Shown piece by piece: positions 1-9,140 of a stretch of DNA of 64,000 bases. The position numbers and the translations under genes were made by a program. The stretch's first letter is position 1; each line of letters opens with the position of its first letter. Source of the DNA: JBBRHQ01 sp963840235 (GTDB taxonomy: Bacteria > Actinomycetota > Thermoleophilia > Solirubrobacterales > 70-9); contig CAWIYC010000007.1 of the NCBI GenBank assembly GCA_963840235.1, positions 14,620 to 78,619 of the forward strand. Direction: 5' to 3'. Below the pieces are notes generated by a model. It saw nothing but the letters and a program-made list of their open reading frames with translations. It was not told where the DNA came from and searched no databases.

Positions 1-716
1 TGGACGAGCACCGAGCAGCGCTCGACGTGGGCGAGGAACTCGTGGCCCAACCCGGCGCCGTCGGCCGCGCCCTCGATCAGCCCGGGGATGTCGGCGATCA
101 CAGCCTGGCGCTCGACCGTCTCGATCGTGCCCAGGACCGGCTCCAGGGTGGTGAACGGGTAGTCGGCCACTTTCGGCGCCGCCCGCGTCAGCCGCGCGAT
201 CAGCGAGGACTTGCCGGCGTTCGGAAGCCCGATCAGGCCGGCGTCGGCGAGCAGGCGAAGGCGCAACTCGATCCAGCCCGACTCCCCCACTGCCCCGCGC
301 TCGGCGAATCGCGGCGCCTGCCGGGTCGAGGTGGCGAATCGCTTGTTGCCGTGCCCGCCGCGGCCGCCCTGGGCGACGATCGCCCGCTGCCCAGGCACGG
401 TCAGGTCTATGGCGTCCCCGTCGAGGGCGACCACGGAGGTTCCCGGAGCCACCGGAATCTCGCGGTCCTCGCCGCGCGCGCCGTGGCGGTTGGATCCCTC
501 GCCGTGCCGTCCCCGCCCGGCGCGGAAGTGCTTGCTGCCGCGGAGCGCTCCCAGGTCCCGCCGCGATCCGTCACAGACGAGCACGACGCTGCCGCCGTGC
601 CCGCCGTCCCCCCCGTCCGGCCCGCCCTTGGGCACATGGGCCTCGCGCCTGAAGGAAACGCACCCGTCCCCCCCACGCCCGCCCTCGACGTAGATCTTGG
701 CTCTGTCCAAGAGCAT
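1..716 (-). CDS. obgE: GTPase Obg, N-terminal part (truncated by window edge)
   Basis: Ribosome-associated GTPase needed for large-subunit maturation and stress control. The frame is open from ATG at 716 to the left edge, about 238 codons. The N-terminal Obg fold shows the glycine-rich signature (EGGRGGDGCVSFRREAHVPK, then GGPDGGDGGHGG). The GTPase domain follows with P-loop GLPNAGKSS near residue 165 and Walker B DIPG near residue 208. The remaining G domain and C-terminus lie outside the window. It is the last gene of the rplU-rpmA-obgE order widespread in bacteria, separated from rpmA by a long hairpin. Identity is secure from the fold signature plus the neighbours. Confidence 0.96.
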   Translation of the reverse strand, partial: MLLDRAKIYVEGGRGGDGCVSFRREAHVPKGGPDGGDGGHGGSVVLVCDGSRRDLGALRGSKHFRAGRGRHGEGSNRHGARGEDREIPVAPGTSVVALDGDAIDLTVPGQRAIVAQGGRGGHGNKRFATSTRQAPRFAERGAVGESGWIELRLRLLADAGLIGLPNAGKSSLIARLTRAAPKVADYPFTTLEPVLGTIETVERQAVIADIPGLIEGAADGAGLGHEFLAHVERCSVLV

Positions 717-750
717 CGGCTAATGATGACGAGACACCGGCGCCCCTCCC

Positions 751-840
751 GGCGGGTGGCACGGGATGGGAGGACCCATTCCCGAGCACCCGCCGTAGAG
801 CGCAGGGAATGGTGGGTCCCATCCCGTGACAGGACCCGCC
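751..840. repeat. Long imperfect hairpin between rpmA and obgE (dispersed element, copy 1)
   Basis: The left arm (751-783) and right arm (805-840) are imperfect inverted repeats sharing blocks such as ACGGGATGGGA / TCCCATCCCGT and GGCGGGT / ACCCGCC, with a loop of about 21 bases. The right arm, through GTGACAGGACCCG and the following GGCGCA, is closely matched by a second element at 10861-10900. It could act as a terminator or attenuator between rpmA and obgE. There is no U-tract, so the termination role is inference. Confidence 0.6.
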
Positions 841-858
841 GGCCTGGGCGCAGATCCC

Positions 859-1113
859 TCAGTCGTCGGCGAGAACTGTGATCGTGCGGCCGCGGCGGGC
901 CGGGCTGAAGTCGACCACCCCGGGGCGGGTGGCGAAGATCGTGTGGTCGCGGCCGAGGCCGGTGCCCTCGCCGGGCCAGAAGCGGGTGCCGCGCTGGCGG
1001 ACGATGATCTCGCCGCCGTTGACGCGCTGGCCGGCGAAGACCTTGACGCCGAGCATCTTCGGGTTTGAGTCGCGGCCGTTGCGGCTGGAGCCGAGTCCCT
1101 TCTTATGAGCCAT
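859..1113 (-). CDS. rpmA: 50S ribosomal protein L27
   Basis: Component of the large ribosomal subunit whose N-terminal tail reaches the peptidyl-transferase centre. The protein is 84 residues, the usual length. It begins MAHKKGLGSSRNGRDSNPK and continues LGVKVFAGQRVNGGEIIVRQRGTRF in separate adjacent blocks, the classic L27 signature. There is no cleavable Firmicutes-type N-terminal extension. The ATG lies inside the end of rplU (11-base overlap), so the two are probably translationally coupled. Confidence 0.98.
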   Translation of the reverse strand: MAHKKGLGSSRNGRDSNPKMLGVKVFAGQRVNGGEIIVRQRGTRFWPGEGTGLGRDHTIFATRPGVVDFSPARRGRTITVLADD

Positions 1114-1699
1114 CGCCGTCCTCCTTCTTCGCCGGCTTCTTCGCCGCCGGCTTCCGTGCCGTGGGCTTCTTCGCCGCCGGCTTCCGTGCCGCAGGCTTCT
1201 TCGCCGCGGTTTCCGGCTTCTTCGCCGCAGTCTCCGCCTTGGCCGTGGGCTTCTTCGCCGCCGGCTTGCGGGTGGCCCGCTTCTTCGCCGGCGCCTTGGT
1301 CTCGGCGGCCGTCTTCACCTCGGCTCCCGACGCCTCGGCCATGGGCTCCGGTTTCGGCTCCGGCTCCGCCTTCTTCGCGGCGGGCTTCCGGGTCAGCATC
1401 TTCAGGTCGGTGATCTCGAGCCTGGTCAGCTCCGAGCGGTGGCCGGCTCGCCGGTGGTAGCCCTTCTTGGCCTTGTACTTGAAGATCTTGATCTTGGGGC
1501 CGCGCAGATGCTCTGCGACGGTCGCCTCGACCTTGACCTTCTCCAGGCCGGAGGGATCGGCGACGACCTCCTTGTCGCGGAACATCACCGGGCGCAGACT
1601 GACCTTCGCGCCCTCCTCCGCGGGCAGGCGGTCGACGAGCAGGGCGGTGCCCTTCTCGACCTTGTACTGCTTGCCACCGCTTTCGATCACTGCGTACAT
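1103..1699 (-). CDS. rplU: 50S ribosomal protein L21 with long lysine/alanine/proline-rich tail
   Basis: Large-subunit ribosomal protein. Residues 1-102 form an ordinary L21 domain, starting MYAVIESGGKQYKVEKG and containing the late KIKIFKYKAKKGYHRRAGHR block that contacts rRNA. The family is usually about 100-105 residues; this protein has 198. The extra 95 residues are low-complexity repeats of KKPAARKPAAKKP type with an acidic stretch near residues 112-130, resembling histone H1-like tails of actinobacterial DNA-binding proteins. The stop overlaps the rpmA start. The tail is in the same frame with no indel signature, so it looks genuine. Confidence 0.95.
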   Translation of the reverse strand: MYAVIESGGKQYKVEKGTALLVDRLPAEEGAKVSLRPVMFRDKEVVADPSGLEKVKVEATVAEHLRGPKIKIFKYKAKKGYHRRAGHRSELTRLEITDLKMLTRKPAAKKAEPEPKPEPMAEASGAEVKTAAETKAPAKKRATRKPAAKKPTAKAETAAKKPETAAKKPAARKPAAKKPTARKPAAKKPAKKEDGDGS

Positions 1700-1720
1700 G
1701 CCTGTTCCGTTTCCGCTTCC

Positions 1721-3565
1721 TCAGTCGTCGGACTTCGCGGCGCGCGAACCGCCGCGACCACCTCGGCGGCCGCGGCGGCGCCTCTCAGAGCCGGAGGATT
1801 CTAGCTGCTCGGAGCCGTTCCCCGCCGCCGCTGCGCCGCCGCCGTTGCTGGACTCGACCCCAGGGAGCGAGGCCACCGCGGCAGCCCGCTCGACACGCTC
1901 GATCCGCACCAGCTTGCGCTCGCCGACGAAGGGAGCGCCGCCGCTGACGCTGACGATGTAGGAGTCGACCCGGGCGACCGCGTCGTCGGCGTTGTACATG
2001 TGGGGCTCGTCGATCCTGACCAAGACCTCCTCGCCGACCTTGAACGGCAGTGCCCGCTCCTCGATCTTCTCGCGGCTGTCGGCCTCGACCACCTCGAAGG
2101 TGTCGATCGGCAACGCCTCGCCGCCCTCGAAGTGGAACTGCTTGCCGGTCTCGGCCTCGAACTCGGCCAGGCCGCTCTCGGGGTCGATCAGCTCGGCAGC
2201 GACCTTCGGCTGGACCCGGATCAGGAAGGCCTCGGGCTTGGGGTTCTCGGCGACGATGTCGTGCAGCTTCCGCAGGCCCTCGAGGGCCACCGTCTCGGCC
2301 GAGAGCACCACGCCCTCGCCCTCGCAGGTCGGGCAGCGCACGGTGAGGATCTCACGCACGCCGTCGGTGACGTTCTGGCGGGTCATCTCGACCAGCCCCA
2401 GCGGCGAGACCTCGACCACGTAGCTCTTCGACTTATCGGCGTCGAGCGCCTTGCGCATGGTCTGAAGGACCTTGTCGCGGTTTCGGGCGCGGGCCATGTC
2501 GATGAAATCGATAACGATGATCCCGCCGATGTCGCGCAGCCTCAGCTGTCGCACGACCTCGTCGGCCGCCTCGGTGTTGACCTTGGTGATCGTCTCCTCG
2601 AGGCCACCCTTGCCACGGCCGGTAAAGCTGCCGCTGTTGACGTCGATCACGGTCAGGGCCTCGGCGTATTCGATGATCAGATACCCGCCCGAGGGCAGGT
2701 CCACCCGCCGGGTCAGGGTCGAGTTGATCTCCTTGTCGATCCCCCACTTCTCGAACAGCGGCTTGGGATCCTCGTAGAGCTCGACCCCGGAGACCAGCTC
2801 CGGCGCCGTGCGCTGGAAGAAGCTGATGACCCGGTCGCGCTGCTTCGGGGAGTCGATGATCGCCTTCTCGAAATCGCTGAGAAAGACGTCGCGCAGAACC
2901 CTGACCGAGAGGTCGGCCTCCTGGAAGACCAGCGCCGGCGCCTTGACCTCCTCGGTGCGACGGTCGAGCACGTCGTTGAGCTTGTGCAGATAACCGATCT
3001 CGCGCACGAAGTCGGTCTTCTTGGCGCCATGGGCGGCGGTGCGGACGATCAGCCCGCCCGGGCCCTTGTAGGTGCGGTCGACCATCTTGCGCAGGCGGTC
3101 GCGCTCCTTGTCGCCGAGCCGGCGGCTGACGCCGACGCCGCTGCCCTGGGGGGCGTAGACCAGATAGCGGCCTGCGATCGAGACGTTCATCGAGAGCCGC
3201 GCGCCCTTGGTCTTCAGCGGGTCCTTGACCACCTGGACGACGATCTCCTGGCCGGGCTTGATCAGCTCGTCGATGCGCCGGCCCTTGCCGCGGCCGCGCC
3301 TCGGAGCCTGCTCGCCCCCGGGAAGGACGATCTCGTCAACGTGGAGGAAGCCGTTGCGCTCGAGGCCGATGTCGACGAAGGCGGCCTCCATTCCGGGAAG
3401 GACGTTGTCGACCTTCCCCTTGTAGATGTTGCCGACGATCGAGCGGCGGCCGCGGCGCTCGATGTAGAGCTCCGCCACCTCCCGCTTCGATCCCTGCTTT
3501 TTGGCTTCGAGAACGGCCACGCGCGTTTCGCCGCGGTCCGCGGAAACCAGGATTGTCTTCTTCAT
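1721..3565 (-). CDS. rng: Ribonuclease G/E family endoribonuclease
   Basis: Single-strand-specific endoribonuclease for rRNA processing and mRNA decay. Of its 614 residues, the start carries an S1 RNA-binding domain (IYKGKVDNVLPGMEAAFVDI, about residue 48). The catalytic domain includes VIDVNSGSF and GGIIVIDFIDMA, supplying the two metal-binding aspartates, and CPTCEGEG is the CPxC zinc-link motif. The C-terminus is a short basic RRRRGRRGGRGGS tail. The long scaffold regions of E. coli RNase E are absent. ATG at 3565 is supported by the family N-terminus. It sits between rodA and rplU on the same strand, a common arrangement in actinobacteria. Confidence 0.93.
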   Translation of the reverse strand: MKKTILVSADRGETRVAVLEAKKQGSKREVAELYIERRGRRSIVGNIYKGKVDNVLPGMEAAFVDIGLERNGFLHVDEIVLPGGEQAPRRGRGKGRRIDELIKPGQEIVVQVVKDPLKTKGARLSMNVSIAGRYLVYAPQGSGVGVSRRLGDKERDRLRKMVDRTYKGPGGLIVRTAAHGAKKTDFVREIGYLHKLNDVLDRRTEEVKAPALVFQEADLSVRVLRDVFLSDFEKAIIDSPKQRDRVISFFQRTAPELVSGVELYEDPKPLFEKWGIDKEINSTLTRRVDLPSGGYLIIEYAEALTVIDVNSGSFTGRGKGGLEETITKVNTEAADEVVRQLRLRDIGGIIVIDFIDMARARNRDKVLQTMRKALDADKSKSYVVEVSPLGLVEMTRQNVTDGVREILTVRCPTCEGEGVVLSAETVALEGLRKLHDIVAENPKPEAFLIRVQPKVAAELIDPESGLAEFEAETGKQFHFEGGEALPIDTFEVVEADSREKIEERALPFKVGEEVLVRIDEPHMYNADDAVARVDSYIVSVSGGAPFVGERKLVRIERVERAAAVASLPGVESSNGGGAAAAGNGSEQLESSGSERRRRGRRGGRGGSRAAKSDD

Positions 3566-3590
3566 TTACCTCAGCTCAGTGGATGGGTCG

Positions 3591-4784
3591 TTACGCCCAC
3601 CGGCTCTTCTGGCTGAGTCGCGCTTGCATGTGGATGCTCTGAAGGACGCCCACCGCCAGGAAAGTGGCGAGGACCGACGAGCCTCCGTAGCTCATCAGCG
3701 GCAATGGGATGCCGGTGATGGGCATGATTCCGAGGCTCATCCCGACGTTGACGAAAACCTGGAACATCAGCATGGCGGCCAAGCCGCCCGCGACCAGGGT
3801 CCCGTACAAGTTCTTTGAGAGCGTCACGATCCGCAGCGCCCGCCAGATGAGCAGGGCGTAGAGGGACAGGACGAACGCGGCCCCCATGAACCCGTAGCGC
3901 TCCCCGATCACCGCGAAGATGAAGTCGGTGTGGCGCTCGGGAACGAAGTCGAGCCGGGTCTGAGTGGCCTTGTCGCCGCGGCCGGTCTTCTGACCGGAGC
4001 CGATGGCGATCTTGGCCTGATTCTGTTGGTAGCCGGCGTCGCTTGGGTCCGCGCTGGGATGCAGAAAAGATGTAAGCCTTTCCTCCTGGTAGCCCTTCAG
4101 CACGGGTGTGCCGATCATCGGGGCGACCACGAGTACGACAGAGACGATAGCGATCAACCCGGCGCCGATGGCTGCGAAGTGGGTCCAGCGGATCCCAGAG
4201 AAGTACATCACCGAGAGGGTGATCACCGCGTAGACGAGCGATGTGCCGAGGTCGGGCTGGAGGAAAACCAGTGCCGCCGGGGCCAGCCCGAGGAAGAGGT
4301 AGCGGGCCGTGCGCTGGACCTCAGAGCCCCTCCTGGCGCCGTCGATCACGAACCCCGCCAGCGCCAGCGCCAGCAGCAGCTTGCCGAGTTCCGAGGGCTG
4401 GAAGCTGAAGAAGGGCAGGTCGAAGGCTCGCCGTGAGCCCCGCGCCGCGAAGCCGAAGACGAAGACCATCGAGATGCTGACGCAGAGGAAGGTGTAGATG
4501 CCGACCCTGAGCTCGCGGAAGCGCGAGTAGTCGATCCGGGTCAGCAGCACCATCCCCAGGATCCCGAGCCCGGCGTAGATCGCCTGGCGCTCGACGTAGT
4601 AGTAGCGGTCCCCGGGAACGTCGCCCAGCGTCGCCTGGGCCAGGGTGAAGATGCTGAACCCGACCAGGGCGATCACCGAGAACATCATCACCCCGTCGAG
4701 GTAGGGCAGGCCGAGCCTCTCGGAGATGCTGGGCCGGGTCGTGAACGGCTCGGGGCGGGCGCGGGCCGCGCGGGTCGCGTACAT
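3591..4784 (-). CDS. rodA: Peptidoglycan polymerase RodA (SEDS family)
   Basis: Integral-membrane glycosyltransferase that polymerises lipid II during cell elongation, paired with the transpeptidase encoded just upstream. The 397-residue protein has many hydrophobic segments and SEDS hallmarks: QPSELGKLLLALALA, QPDLGTSLVY, VPERHTDFIFAVIGERYG, and the C-terminal TGIPLPLMSYGGSS. The same frame stays open to 5453, but that upstream part is a shadow of mrdA. The ATG at 4784 shares one base with the mrdA stop (TGATG), a translational-coupling overlap. It is the last gene of the mreBCD-mrdA-rodA run. Confidence 0.96.
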   Translation of the reverse strand: MYATRAARARPEPFTTRPSISERLGLPYLDGVMMFSVIALVGFSIFTLAQATLGDVPGDRYYYVERQAIYAGLGILGMVLLTRIDYSRFRELRVGIYTFLCVSISMVFVFGFAARGSRRAFDLPFFSFQPSELGKLLLALALAGFVIDGARRGSEVQRTARYLFLGLAPAALVFLQPDLGTSLVYAVITLSVMYFSGIRWTHFAAIGAGLIAIVSVVLVVAPMIGTPVLKGYQEERLTSFLHPSADPSDAGYQQNQAKIAIGSGQKTGRGDKATQTRLDFVPERHTDFIFAVIGERYGFMGAAFVLSLYALLIWRALRIVTLSKNLYGTLVAGGLAAMLMFQVFVNVGMSLGIMPITGIPLPLMSYGGSSVLATFLAVGVLQSIHMQARLSQKSRWA

Positions 4785-6655
4785 CAGCCGGGGCTGCCCC
4801 CGTTGGCACCGCTCGACCCGGAGGAGTGGGCGCCGTAGTAGGCGGAGAGGATCGAGAGCGCCGCCGGGGCCGCCGTGTCGGCGCCGAAACCGCCCCGCTC
4901 GACCGTGACCGCGGTGACGATCTTCGGGTTGGGGTAGGGCGAGAGGACGATGTACCAGGACTGGTCGGGATTCGGGGGCCGCTGGGCCGTGCCCGTCTTG
5001 CCGGCGACCGGGACAGGGAAGCCGCCGAAGACGCCATAGGAGGTCCCGCCGGGGGCTTGGGCGGCTTCGTGCAGGCCCTCGAGGATGACGGAGCGGTACT
5101 CGGGCTTGATCTTGACGTGGCGCCGCGAGCCCGGGTCGATCTCCTGCACCACGCGGCCGGCGGCGTCGTCCACCTCCATGCCGACGTGCGGGGTGACCAC
5201 GGTGCCGCCGTTTGCGACGGTGGCGTAGGCGATCGCCATCTGCAGCGGGTTGGTCTGCAGGTCGGTCTGACCGGTGGCGAGCTGGATGTTGTCGCCCGCC
5301 GACCAGGGGCGGTCGGTCAGGCCCTTCTTGTAGAGACGGTTGCGCCACCCCTGCGTCGGCAGCAGCCCGTCGGCCTGTTCCGGCAGGTCGAGCCCGGACG
5401 GGCGCCCGATGCCGAGCTTGTGCGCCCACCTCTGCAGGGCGCCGGTGTCCCACATCTTCAGCCCGAGCGTGTAGAAGAAGACGTCGGAGGAAACCTGCAG
5501 GGCCGGGACAAGGGTGAGGGGGCCGAAGGCGGCGCCTCCGGCGTTCTGGAACGACTGGCCGCCGATCGTGAGCGAGCCTCCGTCGTAGATCGTGGTCGAG
5601 GGCGTGATCGCGCCGCTCTCGAGACCGGCCATGGCGGTGATCAGCTTGAAGGTCGAGCCCGTCGGGTAGAGCCCCGAGGATGCCCTGTCCGTGAGCGGCG
5701 CGGAGACCGGGTCCCTGAACAGCGCATCCACCTGACTCTGGGTCATCGGGCGGGTGAACACGGTCGGGTCGAAGGTGGGATAGGAGCCCATGCCGAGGAT
5801 CTGACCGTTATGGACGTTCATGGTGACGAAGCCGCCGGGAAGCCCGGTCCCCGCCAGCGCCGCCTCCCCGGCGGCCTGCACCGTCGGGTCGATCGTCAGC
5901 TTCAGGCTGTCGCCCGGTTTGGGCTGCGCGTAGCTGAGCTGCCCGCCGGGGGTCGGGACGCCGAGGGAGTCCACCTGGTTTCTGATCAGCCCGGGGACCC
6001 CCCGCAGGTAGCGGTCATAGGAGTACTCAACCCCGCCCTTGCCGATCACGTCCCCCGGCTGAAGGCCGCGGTAGCGGGGCTGCTTCAGCTCAGCGGAGTT
6101 GATCTCGCCGACGCTGCCGACGAGGTGCGCCGCCAGCGTCCCATTCGGATAGCGCCGGATGTAGACGGACTGGACCTCGACACCGGGGAAGCTGGAGCGA
6201 TTCTCCTGGAGGTAGTAGACGAGGGTGTGGCCGACGTCCTGGCGCAGGGTCACCGGGGCGGTGGCCGAGAGCTGGATGCCGTCGCGCAGCGTCCCTCGCA
6301 CCTTTCGCAGCGAGGTGTGCGTGAGCCGCGCGAGGCGGGCCAGCTCCTGCCGGCGCTCGACCGGGTCGGCCGGGAGCTTCTGCGGATTCACCTGCAGCGC
6401 AAGGGAGGTGCGGTTGCCGACGAGCACGCCGCCGCTGCGATCGAGCACTTCACCTCGCGGGGCGGGGACGCGGATCTCACGGGTGCGGTTGTTGTTCGCC
6501 TCGGCCAGGTACTTGTCCCCCGAGAGGACCTGCAGGAACCAGAGGCGGAAGAAGATGATCGCGAACAGCACCAGCCCGATCCCGCCCATGATCGCCACCC
6601 GCAGGGCGAGCCCGGTGTTGAGCTGGGGGCGCCGTTCGTCGGAGCGGATATACAT
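4784..6655 (-). CDS. mrdA: Penicillin-binding protein 2 (elongation transpeptidase)
   Basis: Class B penicillin-binding protein that cross-links peptidoglycan in the elongasome. Of 623 residues, about 20-42 form the single membrane anchor. A dimerisation region follows (RVPAPRGEVLDRSGGVLVGN). The transpeptidase domain has the active-site serine motif STFK (in SGLYPTGSTFKLITA), an SSD motif (VSSDVFFYTLG), and KTGTAQ in place of KTG-S/T. The C-terminus is a glycine/serine-rich tail. The gene lies nine bases after mreD and overlaps rodA by one base, consistent with a cell-shape operon. Confidence 0.96.
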   Translation of the reverse strand: MYIRSDERRPQLNTGLALRVAIMGGIGLVLFAIIFFRLWFLQVLSGDKYLAEANNNRTREIRVPAPRGEVLDRSGGVLVGNRTSLALQVNPQKLPADPVERRQELARLARLTHTSLRKVRGTLRDGIQLSATAPVTLRQDVGHTLVYYLQENRSSFPGVEVQSVYIRRYPNGTLAAHLVGSVGEINSAELKQPRYRGLQPGDVIGKGGVEYSYDRYLRGVPGLIRNQVDSLGVPTPGGQLSYAQPKPGDSLKLTIDPTVQAAGEAALAGTGLPGGFVTMNVHNGQILGMGSYPTFDPTVFTRPMTQSQVDALFRDPVSAPLTDRASSGLYPTGSTFKLITAMAGLESGAITPSTTIYDGGSLTIGGQSFQNAGGAAFGPLTLVPALQVSSDVFFYTLGLKMWDTGALQRWAHKLGIGRPSGLDLPEQADGLLPTQGWRNRLYKKGLTDRPWSAGDNIQLATGQTDLQTNPLQMAIAYATVANGGTVVTPHVGMEVDDAAGRVVQEIDPGSRRHVKIKPEYRSVILEGLHEAAQAPGGTSYGVFGGFPVPVAGKTGTAQRPPNPDQSWYIVLSPYPNPKIVTAVTVERGGFGADTAAPAALSILSAYYGAHSSGSSGANGGSPG

Positions 6656-6664
6656 CTGCGCCGC

Positions 6665-7216
6665 CTACGCTCCCAGCACCGTCGGACCGGCGGTGCGCCG
6701 TCGCACCGCCCGCTCGGTGATCAGCGCCGGGCGCAGGACCCGGCGGATGCCGATGAAGATCGGCCAGCCGAGGAAGAACGCGTAGATGCTCTTGACCAGG
6801 ACGTCGCGGACGACCAGCGGGCTCAGGGGCGCGTCGACGCCGAGAAGCAGCTGCACGGCGCCGAAGCCGAGCTCGGCCACCAGGGTCAGCCCCATGCACA
6901 GCAGCGGTGCGGTCAGTGAGCTGGTGATGTCGAAGCGCTCGCGGTAGATGCCGGCGAGGTATCCGACCGAGAGCAGCACCAGCGAGGTCGCCCCCAGCGG
7001 CGCCACCAGCAGGCAGTCGATCAGCAGGCCGACGGAGAAGCCGCTGACGGCGCCGGTCATGCTGCCCCCGAGCAGGCCGAGGGAGATCACAAGCGCCGGC
7101 AGGATGTCGGGGCTGGTGTGCAGCAGCTCGACCTGGGAGAAGAAGGAGAGCTGAAGCAGGACTCCGGCGAAGACGATCAGCACCAGGCGGGCGAGGATCT
7201 TCGGGGTGACGATCAT
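6665..7216 (-). CDS. mreD: Rod-shape-determining protein MreD
   Basis: Small polytopic inner-membrane protein of the elongasome. The 183 residues contain about five hydrophobic helices (for example VLIVFAGVLLQLSFFSQVEL and GAVSGFSVGLLIDCLLVAPLG), and the LLxDxLLxxPLG-type motif is typical of MreD. Sequence conservation in this family is weak, so the call leans on position: it starts on the last base of the mreC stop and is followed nine bases later by mrdA. It probably depends on re-initiation from mreC. Confidence 0.9.
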   Translation of the reverse strand: MIVTPKILARLVLIVFAGVLLQLSFFSQVELLHTSPDILPALVISLGLLGGSMTGAVSGFSVGLLIDCLLVAPLGATSLVLLSVGYLAGIYRERFDITSSLTAPLLCMGLTLVAELGFGAVQLLLGVDAPLSPLVVRDVLVKSIYAFFLGWPIFIGIRRVLRPALITERAVRRRTAGPTVLGA

Positions 7217-8055
7217 CAGCGGCTGCCGCCCGTCAGGACCTGGAGCACGTCGAGGTCGCGTATGTCGGCGTAGGGGCGCATGTGGACCGTCGCGCTCGCC
7301 TCCTGCTCCGCGATCGAGGCCTCGGTGATGCGGCCGATCGGGATGTTGGGCGGGTAGCGCGAGGACAGTCCTTCCCCACGCCAGCCGGCCGTGACCACGG
7401 TCTGACCCTTGCCGACCCGCTTGGAGGAGTCGAGGAAGTCGATCGAGAGGTCCTCGGGGTTGCCGATCTCGGGCCTGATCACGCCCTGGACACCGCTGGG
7501 GACGATCTTGCCGGTGACCGCGCTGGCGGGGTCGGTGATCAGCCTCACCTGGGCGGTCGAGCCTGTCGCCGAGGCGACCGAGCCGACGAGGCCGTCGCCG
7601 TTGATCACGGGGTCGCTGGCGCGAACGCCATTGCCGCTGCCGACGTCGATCGTCACGCTCGAGTACCAGATTGTCGGCGAGCGGGCGATAACCCGGCCGG
7701 TGACCGTCTCGTACCCCGACGGGATGTCCGCCTTGAGCCCGACCAGCTTGCGCAGCTGGGCGTTCTCCTGGAGCGCAGCCTCGCCGCCGGCCACCTGGCG
7801 GCGCAAATCCTGGACCTCCGTCTTGAGCCGGTCGTTCTCTCCACGCGCGTCGAAGGTGTCGTCGACCCAGTTGACGAGGTCGCGGGCGGGTTTCAGCGCC
7901 CGGTCGGCGACGTCCTGGAGCGGCCCGAAGACCGTGCTCACGCCTCGCTGGAAGCCACCCGAGGTCTGAGCGTAGGTGAGCGTCAGCAAGACAAACGAGC
8001 TGATGACCAGCAGGGCCAATACCGCCCTACGGCGGCGTACTTGCTTTCGATACAC
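7216..8055 (-). CDS. mreC: Rod-shape-determining protein MreC
   Basis: Bitopic membrane protein that links cytoplasmic MreB to periplasmic PBP2. The 279 residues start with a basic stretch and one transmembrane helix (about residues 12-30). A coiled-coil region follows (ENDRLKTEVQDLRRQVAGGE, about 73-100), then the double beta-barrel MreC domain with VIARSPTIWYSSVTIDVGSGNG-like sequence. The start is GTG at 8055. The stop overlaps the mreD start by one base, and mreB ends 38 bases upstream, so the genes are likely co-transcribed. Confidence 0.95.
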   Translation of the reverse strand: MYRKQVRRRRAVLALLVISSFVLLTLTYAQTSGGFQRGVSTVFGPLQDVADRALKPARDLVNWVDDTFDARGENDRLKTEVQDLRRQVAGGEAALQENAQLRKLVGLKADIPSGYETVTGRVIARSPTIWYSSVTIDVGSGNGVRASDPVINGDGLVGSVASATGSTAQVRLITDPASAVTGKIVPSGVQGVIRPEIGNPEDLSIDFLDSSKRVGKGQTVVTAGWRGEGLSSRYPPNIPIGRITEASIAEQEASATVHMRPYADIRDLDVLQVLTGGSR

Positions 8056-8093
8056 GGTTCCGACCTAAGTTGGAGGCTGGGGTTGAAGGCGAG

Positions 8094-9140
8094 CTAAGCA
8101 AAGTGCCTCGGACCCGAATTCTTGCTTGCGCGGTGGATCGCTTCGAACTCCTCAAGCGATATTCCAGATCCGACCGCGACGCATGTCAACGGTGACTCTG
8201 CCAGCTGGCACGGCATCTGGCATTCGTCACGCAGACGCTGTTCGAGTCCTTGCAGCAGCGACCCACCTCCGGCAAGGGTGATCCCCCGGTCCATGATGTC
8301 CCCGGCCAGCTCCGGCGGGGTGCGGTCGAGGGTGTCCTTGACGGCGGCGACGATCTGCCCGACCGGCTCGTCGAGGGCTTCGCGAATCTCCTCGGAGGTG
8401 AGCGTGATCGTCTTCGGCAGCCCGGAGACGAGGTCGCGGCCACGGATCTCCGCCCTCACCTCCTCCGGCAGGGGCGAGGCCGAGCCCGCCTCGAGCTTGA
8501 CCTCCTCCGCCGTCTGGGTGCCGATCATCAGCTTGTAGGTGTGCTTGCAGTGGTTGATGATCGCCTCGTCGAGCTCGTCGCCGCCGATCCTGATCGACTG
8601 CGAGACGACGATCCCCCCGAGCGAGATCACCGCCACCTCGCTGGTGCCTCCGCCGATGTCGACGATCATCGAGCCCGTCGGCTCCCCGACGGGGAGCCCG
8701 GCGCCGATTGCGGCCGCCATCGGCTCCTCGATCAGGTAGGCGTTGCGGGCACCGGCGGAGAGGCAGGCCTCCTCGACCGCGCGCTTCTCGACGCCGGTCA
8801 CGCCGGAGGGAACGCAGACGACCACGCGGGGGTGGGCAAAGCGGTTCTGATGGACCTTCTTGATGAAGTGCCGCAGCATCTGCTCGGTGACCTCGAAGTC
8901 GGCGATGACGCCATCCTTGAGCGGCCGGATCGCGGTGATCGTCCCCGGGGTGCGCCCGAGCATCCGCTTGGCCTCGACCCCGACAGCGTGGACCCGGCCG
9001 GTGCGCGAGTCGATCGCGACGACCGAGGGCTCCGAGAGGACGATGCCGCGTCCGCGGACGTAGACGAGCGTATTGGCGGTGCCGAGGTCGACCGCCATGT
9101 CGCGGCTGCCGAGTCCTGTCAGGTAACTGAGTATGCCCAT
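8094..9140 (-). CDS. mreB: Rod-shape-determining actin homologue MreB
   Basis: Cytoplasmic actin-like ATPase that organises lateral wall synthesis. The 348-residue length matches the family. Phosphate-1 motif DLGTANTLVY is near residue 18, phosphate-2 motif DIGGGTSEVAV near 165, and adenosine motif ITLAGGGSLLQGL near 290. The N-terminal MGILSYLTGLGS carries the hydrophobic residues used for membrane contact. It is the first gene of the minus-strand elongasome run, so its promoter should lie in 9141-9456. Presence of the whole mreBCD set suggests a rod-forming lineage. Confidence 0.97.
   Translation of the reverse strand: MGILSYLTGLGSRDMAVDLGTANTLVYVRGRGIVLSEPSVVAIDSRTGRVHAVGVEAKRMLGRTPGTITAIRPLKDGVIADFEVTEQMLRHFIKKVHQNRFAHPRVVVCVPSGVTGVEKRAVEEACLSAGARNAYLIEEPMAAAIGAGLPVGEPTGSMIVDIGGGTSEVAVISLGGIVVSQSIRIGGDELDEAIINHCKHTYKLMIGTQTAEEVKLEAGSASPLPEEVRAEIRGRDLVSGLPKTITLTSEEIREALDEPVGQIVAAVKDTLDRTPPELAGDIMDRGITLAGGGSLLQGLEQRLRDECQMPCQLAESPLTCVAVGSGISLEEFEAIHRASKNSGPRHFA

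Noticed and set aside
2000..3616. 538-residue plus-strand frame opposite RNase G/E
   Set aside because: Antisense shadow of a conserved gene; composition follows the codon pattern of the minus strand.
3591..5453. 620-residue reading frame on the minus strand including rodA
   Set aside because: Only the part from 4784 has RodA sequence; the rest is the mrdA gene read in another frame.
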